Part shown: positions 1 to 7,997 of the stretch, one piece after another
How positions within the stretch are numbered: position 1 is the stretch's first letter
How the letters are laid out: every line of letters starts with the position of its first letter
Source: Chrysochromulina tobinii
Taxonomy: Eukaryota > Haptophyta > Prymnesiales > Chrysochromulinaceae
Reading direction: 5' to 3'
Length of the DNA: 12,841 nt
Assembly: GCA_001275005.1 (NCBI GenBank)
Contig: JWZX01002911.1
Span: 1 to 12,841, forward strand
Made by a program: the position numbers and the translations under genes
The notes under the pieces: model-generated
Told to the model about the DNA's origin: nothing
Seen by the model: only the letters and a program-made list of their open reading frames with translations
Databases searched by the model: none

Positions 1-2
1 CG

Positions 3-305
3 AGGGCGCCGTCCACGGCCAAGGCAGTCAAGCATGCAGTCAAGGCGGCGACGGGCCGGGCATACAAGCAGCTGCGCGAGATGCTCAAAGACCAGTGCAA
101 CGATGAGTACCTCGTGCACTGCGAGATGACCAAGGAGAAGGCGCGCGACGGCTCGATCGAGTTTGTGAGCGCCGACAGCAAGGAATGCTTCCTCCAAAAT
201 GGCCAGCAGTGCCTGATCTGGAACGACGAGACGCTGAAGAGAATGGCGGCGGCCAAGGCGGCGATGCTCAAGGAGTCGCTCGAAAGCCGCGTGCATGACT
301 GCTGA
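3..305 (+). CDS. C-terminal end of an unrecognised protein (5' end outside the window)
   Basis: The frame is open from base 3 to a TGA at 303-305 and encodes about 100 residues. The first in-frame ATG is at 81, but the reading continues upstream of it with protein-like, Lys/Ala-rich sequence (AKAVKHAVKAATGRAYKQLR). I therefore treat this as the 3' part of a longer gene or its last exon. The segment is rich in Ala, Lys and Glu, probably helical, with four cysteines (DQCNDEY, HCEM, KECFLQ, QQCLIWND) before a basic helical end that finishes SRVHDC. I see no catalytic motif, membrane segment or known domain, and I do not recognise the family. It is convergent with the large minus-strand gene that ends at 1132. 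It could be a chance open frame in GC-rich DNA, but its balanced composition argues for coding. Confidence 0.5.
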   Translation, partial: RAPSTAKAVKHAVKAATGRAYKQLREMLKDQCNDEYLVHCEMTKEKARDGSIEFVSADSKECFLQNGQQCLIWNDETLKRMAAAKAAMLKESLESRVHDC

Positions 306-1131
306 CCAAGAGTGAACGTGGATGGTCACGACATTCGTAGCGGCGGTCTCCGCTGCCCAGTGGCTTCGCGTCGCGCCGCCAAGGTTGTGTTTTGGATTAT
401 TCACGACATTCGAACGACATTCATCATTATGTGACATGCGTCATGCCGGGAGGGGCGGGGAGAAGGGATTTGGTCTGCTGCAGAGATCTGCTACGTATGC
501 ACTGAGTAAGAAAGTGTAAAAAGCTCCTGAATGTGGTGAACTTCCGACGAGCCGCGTGCATGCTTACTGACCAAGTCGCAAGTGTGATGTGTGTGAACGC
601 GAGTGCTGGTCGCGACAATATTGATTAATTCGAATGGTATAGTCACGGGTTAGTTACAAAGTTCTCTCTCACGGGTTAGTGCTGGCACGCTCCGCTCCGT
701 ATTGTCTCGTTCAAATGTTGGCACGCTCGTAAGTCGTACTGACACGCTCCTTGTTGTCTGTTTTTCTGTTCACCTCTCCAATCTGCTGACATGCTCGTGT
801 TGGCACGCACGTAGTCGTACTGACACGCTCCGTGTTGTCTGTTCATCTGTCCTCTTCAGCCTGTTCAGTCTGCTGACATGCTTGTGTTGGCACGCACGTA
901 GTCGTACTGACACGCTCCGTGTTGTCTGTTGCCTGTTCACATGCTCGTGTTGACACGCTCGTAAGTCGTACTGACACTCTTGTGTTGATACGCTCATCTT
1001 GACGTTGCTGACACGCACGTATTGACGCGCTTCTCTGGCTCGAAGCACCGCGTATACCGCGTCCTGTGAGGGCCTTGCCTGCTGGAGAGGCCGGTGGCTC
1101 CTGCGCCTGAGGTAGGGGAGCTTCCACAGCC
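306..1131. other. Convergent intergenic region, no gene seen
   Basis: This stretch lies between the stop of the plus-strand partial gene and the stop of the minus-strand propeller gene, so it should hold two 3' UTRs. Bases 306-660 look like ordinary noncoding sequence of lower GC. Bases 700-1030 hold a degenerate tandem repeat listed separately. Short open frames here (for example 702-953 plus, 770-1048 and 843-1127 minus) are translations of that repeat and are not supported as genes. I see no tRNA-like or rRNA-like sequence. Confidence 0.6.
700..1030. repeat. Degenerate tandem repeat, period about 64-87 bp
   Basis: The core gtcgtactgacac recurs at 733, 814, 901 and 965, giving spacings of 81, 87 and 64 bp. 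Around each core the words tggcacgc(t/a)cgta, cgctccgtgttgtctgtt and ctgacatgct(c/t)gtgtt recur in the same order, so this is a true tandem array with indels and not simple low complexity. Weaker partial copies (ctgacacgcacgta near 1009) extend it to about 1030. It lies between two converging genes and would be part of a 3' UTR or a spacer minisatellite. No coding role is evident. Confidence 0.75.
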
Positions 1132-4100
1132 TCAGGCAGGAGGCTTCTCAGGAGGCTCCTCAGGAGGCTCGAGGTCGCACTCTCCTTCCACAGCCTCAGG
1201 AGGCTCGAGGCCGCACGCTCGCAATGTCCGCGTGAGGGCTTCCATCCGCGCGAGCGACTTCGGCGTGGGCGTCGGCGACGGCGTCGTCGGCGGCGACAGC
1301 GGCGATAGCCGTAACACTGGCAACAGCTGCGGAAGCGACTGCGGCAGCAACAGCGGCGGAAGCGGCTGCGGCTGCGACTGTGCTGCAGACTGAGCTGGGC
1401 TGGTCGTCGTCATCGCAGGTGCGTACCTGGAGGGCGGACATGAAGGGAAGTTCGATTCGAGCTCGCTTTCCGTGCCATAGCTGCTGCCGCCGTTGGAGCC
1501 GCTCCGCGCAGTCCTGCTGTTGCCAGGCTTTGCTATGCGCTGATCCAGTTGGCCCATAGTTGAGAGCGCTAGCGGCCCCGCTGCTGTGACAACGGCCGGC
1601 CGGCTTCGGGTGGACGGCGACACAGAGCCCCCGGCAGCGGCCGCGAGGGCTGCACTGTCCAGAGGGTCGCCCTGGATGTTCAACGCTTCGACTCGGGAGG
1701 GAAAGATCCAACTCCAAGGGCTGACGCGGCTTGCGGTGTCGCATCGCTCATCAATCGGCCGCATCTCGACGCCCTGTGCCCGTCCGATCGACGACGAAGA
1801 CGAGGAGGTCAAGAAGCGCGAGCCGTGAGTCGCCAAGGAACGTTGCAAAGAAGGAGTCTGACTTGCAAGCAGAGTGGGAGGCTCGACTAGTTCGTCAAGC
1901 TCCAGCTCGCGAGATACTTCGAGCGCGGGCTCGAGGTGACCACACGTCTCCGTCTCCATGAGAACTTGAGGTTGCGTTAGCGGCTGTGGCACCGGAGCGG
2001 GAGTGAGCGACGATGGTGTCGTCCTCAAAGGAGGCGCTGGCAGGTAGCCCTCGATCTCGCTATTGGAGCCGCAGCTGCTCGTGCCCATCGAGCCATGCCA
2101 GCCGCGAGGCCGGGCCACCCACTCAGGCCGGCCCACGACCTGATCAATTGAGGATGCTGCCGCCCCTGCCAAGGCCAATGTTCCCGCTGCCGTGGCGGCG
2201 GGCGGCAGGGTTTGGGGGGACGGCGACGCGGCGTCTTTGGAAGCAGGCACGCGGGTAGGCCTGGCACGCAAGCCACGTGGTGATGGTGATGAAGTGAGCG
2301 TCTCAAGGAGCGGGCTACAGCGCGGACTATCGACTGGGCTATTCGACGTGAACTGGGAGACGAGCTGCCGCCAGCGGCTGCGTGGCCTGTGCCACGACTG
2401 CATCTCGAAGCCAGACGCCGGCGCCGAAGCGACCTCGGCGCCATGATCGTCGTCGCTCCGGGGGGTGCCAGCGCAGTAGTTCCCGGGCAGCCTGGGAAAC
2501 CCGAGCGGCACCAGGCCGACGCCTTCGGAGACGTTAGGTGGGTGCTCAATGGGAGGGAGCTGGCTCTCGGCCACGGAACAAGGGGCTGAAGGGTAGCTCT
2601 GGGTTTGGAGAGCGTGGAGGGCGAACGTGCGCTCATACGAGAGCCTCTCTTTCTCCCGCGCAAGCTGCGCGATTTTCCGGCGGTAGCTCCTGCGCGCAAC
2701 GTACCTATGGAAACCAACGGAAAAGCACGATCAGTCAGCACAGCGCAGCCAAGGGAGCTGTGCCTTCCTGATTCGAGGGGGGCTCACCCGAACGAGAGTG
2801 CTAGCACGAAGAGGATCAAGACCGCGAGGCTGAGCGCGACTGATGCTTCGACGCTCCATGGCAAGGCGAAGTCGGATTTCTGAGGCTGGGACGGCGCCTC
2901 TGGCGGCTCTCGCGAACGATGGTACGGAGGAAGCGGAGGCAGCGGAGGTGTTGGAGGCGGCGGCATGAGAGAAGCGGCAAAGGAGTTGATCTGGAGTGGT
3001 TGGCTTGCAATCGTGCTCGAGCCCAACGATACGTTGCCTATGAACGCGCCTGTCACGAGGAAGCCTCCGACTTCGTCACCCTGCGCAATGCCATAGCCCC
3101 AGGCAGCAAGAGTGCCGCCCAGTTGGATGGCCCAGTCGATGGCGCCCGATGCCGACACGTGCATCAGAAACCCGTCGTATTCGCCACGGCTTTCGAACGA
3201 CGTCGACCCGAATGATGCCCCGAAATTGAACCAGCCCGTCACGAGTGCTCCGCCCGCGCCATCGTGTGCGATGCTGTTGCCTGTGTCCTCAGACGAGCCG
3301 CCCGCCCGGACGGCCCAGTCGAAGGCACCCGATGCTGACACGTGCACCGCGAATACATCACGATCACCCAGGCTTTTGAGAGACGTATTGCCGAATGATG
3401 CCTCGCCAGAGAAGGACCCCGTAACGAAAGCACCTCCCGCACCATCGTACGCGATGCCAGTGCCTTGTTCATCCGTCCTCCCCCCCGCCTGGACGGCCCA
3501 GTCGATGACGCCCGATGCCGTCACGTGCATCACGAACACGTCTTGATAGCCGCGGCTTACGAGCGACGCGGAGCCAAACAATGCCTTGCCACTGAAGGCG
3601 CCTGTCACGAATGCACCGCCCGCGCCATCGCACGCAATACCCGTGCCCTCGTCGGATGACGTGCCGCCCGCCTGGACGGCCCAGTCGATGGCGCCTGATG
3701 CCGTCACGTGCATCACGAACACGTCTAGATTGCCGCGGCTGTCGAGCGACGTCGAGCCGAACGTTCCGGCCTCAAAGTAGCCTGTCACGAGTGCACCGCC
3801 CGCGCCATCGTTCGCGATGCCACGGCCGGCGATAACGGTCGTGCCGCCCGCGATGGTCGCGGGCGTGCTCGCCTGGACGACCCAGTCGATGACGCCCGAT
3901 GCCGTCACGTGCATCACGTACGCTCCGTTGTCGCTTGTGTGTACGGCCGGGCCGAACGGCACCTTGCCCCGGAAGGCGCCCGTCACGAGGGCACCTCGAG
4001 CTCCATCGTGCGCGATGCTGTAGGCTGTGTTATCAGACGAGGTGTCCCCCTCTCCCTGGATGGCCCAGTCGATGGCGCCCATCGCCGTAACGTGCATCAC

Positions 4101-5756
4101 GAACGTGTCGTAGCCATTGTCGCTTTCGAGTAGCGTCGAGCCGAACCATTGCGCGCCGCTGAAAACACCTGCCACGAAAGCACCGCTCGCACCATCGGGT
4201 GCCGTCGACGCGGGAGTTCCGCCCGCGCTGACAGTCCACTCAAAGCCGGGTGGTCGTGGGGGCCGAAGCGGTGGGTGCGGTGGCGGTGGCAGAGAGGGCG
4301 GAGAGGGCGGAGGCGGCGATGGAGGGTGTGGCGGCGGCATGAGCAAAGCGGCAAAGCAGGAGTCTTGAGCCGCATGCATTGTGATGTTCGAGCGGAACGA
4401 TGCGTTGCCCGTGAAGGAGCCCGTCACGAGAGCACCTCCAGCACCATCGTGCGCGATGCTTAGCCCTCGGCTTTCTTCCATGTCGCCCACACGGATGGCC
4501 CAGTCGAAGGCTCCCGACGCTGTGACATGAAACACGACGGCGTTCGTGTCTTCGCTTGTGAGTGACGACGAGCCGAACGATGCCTCGCCTCTGAACTGAC
4601 CCGTCACGAGAGCACCGCCCGCGCCATCGTGCGCGATGCCAACGCCTCGGGAATAGCCCGTGCCTCCTGCCTGGATGGCCCAGTCGATGGCGCCAGTCGC
4701 ACCTTGCGACATGGTTTGGCTCGACACATTCACGTGCATCACGAAGGCGTTTTCGGTGCTGCTGCATGAGAGTGACGTCGAGCCGAATGATGCTACGGCT
4801 CTGAAAGAGCCGGTCACGAGAGCACCTCCCGCGCCATCGTGCGCGATGCCATCACTTTGATCGAAGGACGTGCCGCCTGCACGGACGGCCCAGTCGATGG
4901 CGCCCAACGCCGTCACGTGCATCACGAACACGTCGTATTGGCCGCGGCTTTCGAACGACGTTGAGCCGAACGATGCCTTGCCACTGAACAGGCCCGACAC
5001 GAGAGCACCGCCCGCGCCATCATACGCGATGGCAGTGCCTCGGGCATCCCTCGTGCCGCCCGCCTGGACGGCCCAGTCGATGGCACCCGACGCCGACACG
5101 TGAATCACGAACGGGTCATGCCCACTGGAAAGGAGACTTGAGCTTGCTAGTGACGTATTGCCGAATGATGCCGTACCTGAGAAGTAGCCCGTTACGAGAG
5201 CACCGCCCGCGCCATCGCAAGCGATACCGGAGCCTTCATCATCGTCCGTGCCGCCTGCCTGGACGGCCCAGTCAATGACGCCCGACGCCGTCACGTGCAT
5301 CACGAACAAGTCGGAGCTGAGCATCCCGAACACGTCGTAATCGCCACTGGCTTCGAACGAAGTCGAGCCGAATGTTGCCTTGCCATTGAAAGACCCTGTC
5401 ACGAGAGCACCGCCCGCGCCATCGTGCGCGATGCCATAGCTTATATCGGAGGACGCGCCGCCCGCCCGGACGGCCCAGTCGATGGCGCCCGACGCCGTCA
5501 CGTGCATCACGAAAACGTCGAACGTGTCATCACCGCTTTGGAACGACGTCGAGCCGAATGATGCCTCGCCACTGAACCCGCCCGTCACGAGTGCTCCGCC
5601 CGCGCCATCGTGAGCGATGCTGGTGGCTATGATAGCACCCGTGCCAACCGCCCCGACAGCCCACTCGGAGAGCCCGCGTCCCGCCTTGAGATCGAGGTCG
5701 TCGTGCATCCCCACGGTCGCCGGCTCGCCTGTGCTTTCTGGTGAACCTGTATTCAT
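1132..5756 (-). CDS. Double seven-bladed SBBP/beta-propeller membrane protein with long disordered tail (two exons)
   Basis: Proposed spliced CDS: complement of 5756-2788 joined to 2704-1132, 4542 nt, 1513 residues. The ATG at 5756 is the first in a frame that is open for 990 codons. Residues 32-473 and 507-931 are two sets of seven about 60-residue repeats with consensus W-A-(V/I)-x-A-G-G, I-A-x-D-G-A-G-G-A-(L/F)-V-T-G, F-G-S-T-S and V-M-H-V-T-A-S-G-A-I-D, like SBBP beta-propeller blades. A 30-residue polyproline hinge (474-503) separates them. After a second proline-rich stretch, residues 969-990 form one transmembrane helix. The exon junction then adds the basic stop-transfer YVARRSYRRK, a charged helix, and about 480 Ser/Pro/Ala-rich residues that look disordered. 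No signal peptide is visible at the N-terminus, so a further 5' exon may be missing. The role is unknown; an extracellular adhesion or binding propeller is inference. Confidence is high for exon 1 and good for the junction. Confidence 0.8.
2705..2787 (-). other. GT-AG intron, 83 nt, joining propeller exon to tail exon
   Basis: Read on the minus strand, the donor is TTCGG|GTGAGC (intron starts at 2787). The acceptor is a T-rich tract, cttttccgttggtttccatag, followed by GTAC (intron ends at 2705). A CTGAC branch-point-like word lies upstream of the tract. Removing it splits a glycine codon 2+1 and joins the propeller frame exactly to the downstream frame; the summed exons are divisible by three. 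Without splicing, the first in-frame stop is the TGA formed by the donor itself at 2786-2784. The downstream frame has no ATG before its long open stretch (2574 is GTG), which also favours it being a 3' exon. Splicing is inferred from sequence alone. Confidence 0.8.
2964..4238 (-). repeat. Propeller domain 2: seven SBBP-like repeats
   Basis: Residues 507-931 contain a second set of seven repeats. The first (starting EWTVSAGG) is divergent and short, and the third has an insertion of about seven residues rich in Thr, Ala and Gly. Repeats 4-6 are very close to the consensus. The last ends in N-S-F-A-A-S-L-M before another proline stretch, matching the end of domain 1. The two domains therefore look like copies of one seven-repeat module including its cap and proline linker. 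Confidence 0.8.
4248..4337 (-). other. Polyproline hinge between the two propellers
   Basis: Residues 474-503 are almost entirely Pro with scattered Ser, His, Leu and Arg (PPPHPPSPPPPSPP...). Such SPPPP-type stretches are found in algal extracellular and wall proteins, where they can be hydroxylated and glycosylated. Here it acts as a rigid spacer between the two propeller domains. A shorter Pro-rich stretch follows domain 2 and leads into the transmembrane helix. Confidence 0.8.
4338..5663 (-). repeat. Propeller domain 1: seven SBBP-like repeats
   Basis: Residues 32-473 of the propeller protein contain seven consecutive repeats of about 60-70 residues, each opening with a W-A-V/I-type strand. 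Most carry the D-G-A-G-G-A-L-V-T-G and F-V-M-H-V-T-A-S-G-A-I-D strands. Two repeats have insertions before or after the FVMHV strand. The seventh is a capping repeat that breaks off in S-C-F-A-A-L-L-M directly before the polyproline hinge. Seven repeats fit one seven-bladed beta-propeller. The fold is inferred from the repeat family and number. Confidence 0.8.
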
Positions 5757-6415
5757 GCACTGTATTCAATGCAAATGAATGCATATGTAGGTTCGTTGGA
5801 AACACCTTTCTTGATAAATGGTTCGTCAGCCGCCGAGGGCTCAACTCATTTTCCCATTCGGGCCCCGTATTAATGCTTCGTCATACATAATGGATGACAC
5901 AACTCCAAGTGTTTCAGCTTTCACAGTTTGAGTTTGCAGTTTCAACTTTCAAGAAGCGGCCAACGGAAGCGGCATTGCCCGAGCAAGCAACAAGCAACAT
6001 CCAACAAGCAAATTACGGTCTGGGAGCGCCACGCGCAATGTGTCGGCACACCACTGGCCGGACCGACCACAGTGACAGTCATCTGAGTACTGTAGTGTTA
6101 AGTGTAACACTCTACAGTACTCTCAACTAACTCTCAACTTCTGTACTCCCTGTCCCTGTGTACACACAGTTCCATTGCACAGTTCACGGCCCACACATTC
6201 AATCACAAGATGGTGTCGCGAGCGCAGCATGCCCAGTCAATATCATCCACATATGATGGTTTACATGAATACTTCATATGAGCGCACGCTCTGCTCTCGA
6301 GGGCGCGGCATCGGGAATCGCCAGCATCTCAGCCTCACCGCCGGGGCACCGCCGCCATCCGGGGTCCATCCGGGGTCCATGCGGCGCGCGGGCCGCAGGG
6401 CTGCCCCAGTTCGCA
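5757..6415. other. Intergenic region upstream of the propeller gene
   Basis: This 659-bp stretch separates the start of the propeller gene (5756) from the stop of the GTPase gene (6416). Both genes are on the minus strand, so it should hold the GTPase 3' UTR and the propeller gene's promoter or 5' exon. Much of it is lower in GC than the flanking genes. It holds a strong hairpin (6086-6121) and an 11-bp direct repeat (ccatccggggt at 6355 and 6366). On the minus strand an acceptor-like T-rich stretch ending in ATACAG lies just before the ATG at 5756, so an upstream exon is possible. No open frame here is convincing. Confidence 0.55.
6086..6121. repeat. Imperfect inverted repeat (hairpin)
   Basis: The left arm agtactgtagtgtta (6086-6100) pairs with the right arm taacactctacagtact (6105-6121) across the four-base loop agtg. 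The only defect is a two-base bulge (ct) in the right arm. The stem has 15 base pairs. It lies between the GTPase stop and the propeller gene start. It might form in the GTPase 3' UTR, or be a binding site or a relic of a small inverted-repeat element; the sequence does not decide. Confidence 0.75.
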
Positions 6416-7744
6416 TCATTCCTTCTTGGGCTTCATTTCGCGGCTCACCGTGCAGCGCTTTGCAAACTTGAGCGCGTTCGAAGACGCTTGCGAGATGTCC
6501 AAATGATCGAGGTCGATGCCCAGATACGTCCTGACGAGGGGCTGGACCCATTGCCGGTTAAAGTGTTTGGCGGAGAAGAGGACGTCCTGTGGGCCGATCC
6601 AGTACACGACCCCCGCCACGATCGCGAGCTCGTCGTACAGTCCGGGCAGGTTGAGCAAGAGCATCGAGAGCCACGCGGGCAGCATCAGGTGGCGCCAGAA
6701 GAGCAGCGCGAGCACGCAGACGATCTTGAGGACGACGGCGATGTAGATGATGGCGGCCTTGGCCTGCGCGGCCGCCTGGTCGCGCTCCTCGATCAGCTTC
6801 TGGATCTTGACGTCCACTCCCTCGAAGGGCATCAGGCGGGACGTGTCGAGCTCGGGCGCGCTCGCCACAAACTGCCAAAGCTGCTCGACGCCGCTCGACT
6901 CGTCCTGCGAGGGCGGCGCGGGCTCGATCTCACCACCGCCGAGCACGAGGATGGGCAGGTCGACGTCGCAGTTCGGCACCTTGGCCTTGATCGCCTCGCG
7001 CAGCGCCTTACGCTTCGCCTCGAGCCCCGAGCGCCAAGAGGTCTCGTGCGCGTTGCACTTGGAGTAGCCCACGACCACGTGGCGCCACACGGAGGTGCCC
7101 GCCTTGCTGAACTTCTCGTCGACCATCTTGAGGATCTGGTACGTCGCCGGGTTGAGTCGGTTCGAGACCACGTCGTTGTGCAGCACCAAGATCGCATGCA
7201 CGTGCCCGAGGGCCTTGAGCTTGTTGTGCAGGTCCGCCGCAAGCTTGGCGAGCGTGTCGCGCCCCTCCTGGTCCTCGAGGTTGCAGCCGGCCGAGTCATC
7301 GTGGCCGGGCGTGTCGACGACTATGAGCTCGCGCTCGGGGTCTCCGCACATGTGCACGTTCGCGAACGAGGTGAACTTTGTCACCGACTCACTGCTCGCC
7401 ACGGACTCAAACAGGGGCGGGAGCGGCGGCTCATCGCTCCCCTCGGGCGCGGGCTTGTCCTGCCACTGGTACAAGAAGTCGTTATCCTTCGTCTGCACGA
7501 AGCGCCAGCCGGAAAGCACGTTGAGCAATGTCGACTTGCCCGCGCCCGTGCACCCAATCACGACGAGGCGCCTGCGCCCCGGATCGGTGCGAGCAAAGTC
7601 CTCGAGCGTGCTGTACAGGTGGTCGAACTTGTTGCGGCGTGCGGTATTGATGTACTTGGCGACCGCCTGCTTGGCCGTCGCCGCGAACTTGGACGCGACG
7701 AGAGAGGGCTCATTATGAGAGGGCTCATTATGCGGCGGAGACAT
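6416..7744 (-). CDS. AIG1-like P-loop GTPase with C-terminal membrane hairpin
   Basis: 442 residues from an ATG at 7744. The G1/P-loop is GCTGAGKST at 64-72, followed by LLNVLSG. G3 is DTPG at 144-147 within IVVDTPGHDD. The strand HVHAILVLHN (181-190) and RHVVVGYSKCN (221-231) fit the rest of a G domain, but the G4 base-recognition motif is SKCN and not the usual (T/N)KxD. The layout resembles AIG1/GIMAP and related septin-superfamily GTPases. An Ala/Gln-rich helix (311-330) leads to two hydrophobic segments (331-349 and about 353-383), giving a membrane hairpin with both ends cytosolic. The protein ends KPKKE, which fits a KxKxx ER-retrieval signal. The N-terminus has a five-residue duplication (HNEPS twice). 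It probably acts as a membrane-associated GTP-dependent switch or assembly protein; target unknown. It is divergent from the sorting nexin. Confidence 0.85.
   Translation of the reverse strand: MSPPHNEPSHNEPSLVASKFAATAKQAVAKYINTARRNKFDHLYSTLEDFARTDPGRRRLVVIGCTGAGKSTLLNVLSGWRFVQTKDNDFLYQWQDKPAPEGSDEPPLPPLFESVASSESVTKFTSFANVHMCGDPERELIVVDTPGHDDSAGCNLEDQEGRDTLAKLAADLHNKLKALGHVHAILVLHNDVVSNRLNPATYQILKMVDEKFSKAGTSVWRHVVVGYSKCNAHETSWRSGLEAKRKALREAIKAKVPNCDVDLPILVLGGGEIEPAPPSQDESSGVEQLWQFVASAPELDTSRLMPFEGVDVKIQKLIEERDQAAAQAKAAIIYIAVVLKIVCVLALLFWRHLMLPAWLSMLLLNLPGLYDELAIVAGVVYWIGPQDVLFSAKHFNRQWVQPLVRTYLGIDLDHLDISQASSNALKFAKRCTVSREMKPKKE
7706..7735 (-). repeat. 15-bp direct repeat inside the GTPase N-terminus
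   Basis: The word agagggctcattatg occurs twice in tandem on the plus strand. On the coding strand this gives the residues HNEPS twice (positions 5-14). It is in frame and so tolerated, and looks like a recent slippage duplication in a disordered N-terminal leader. Confidence 0.8.
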
Positions 7745-7997
7745 TCGAGAGGACGGAAGAGGTACCTTCGCCGAACTCGCGCCCTTATTCGGTCAACTTT
7801 CCCGGCTCTACCATGGACGGCCTTGATGTTGGGGTACATGTATCTGGTGTGGAAAGGATCATCGCGACTTCCCTTCAACGAAAGTTGTCCGCGGTCAGTG
7901 TCTTCTCGCGGAGGCGCCGTGCGTCTATCTTTGCGTGTTCCCATCTGTCGGCGCACCAGTTACCACCTCGATTCGGGCGCGCGGCGTCGCATTCACG
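7745..7997. promoter_or_regulatory. Shared divergent upstream region of the GTPase and sorting nexin genes
   Basis: The GTPase starts at 7744 on the minus strand and the sorting nexin at 7998 on the plus strand, leaving about 253 bp that must hold both 5' UTRs and both promoters. I see no TATA box at a convincing distance from either start. Head-to-head placement suggests a bidirectional promoter; this is inferred from gene order only. Confidence 0.45.

Noticed and set aside
770-1127. Minus-strand open frames with Cys-Gln-His repeats
   Set aside because: They are translations of the tandem repeat at 700-1030, with the same peptide words appearing in more than one frame.
1132-2574. Tail frame as an independent 480-residue gene
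   Set aside because: Its putative start at 2574 is GTG, the frame extends upstream without an ATG to a good splice acceptor, and the acceptor joins the propeller exon in phase.
5917-6000. Short minus-strand peptide MLLVACSGNAASVG as a signal-peptide exon for the propeller gene
   Set aside because: The hydrophobic stretch is too short, and no convincing donor follows it in phase.
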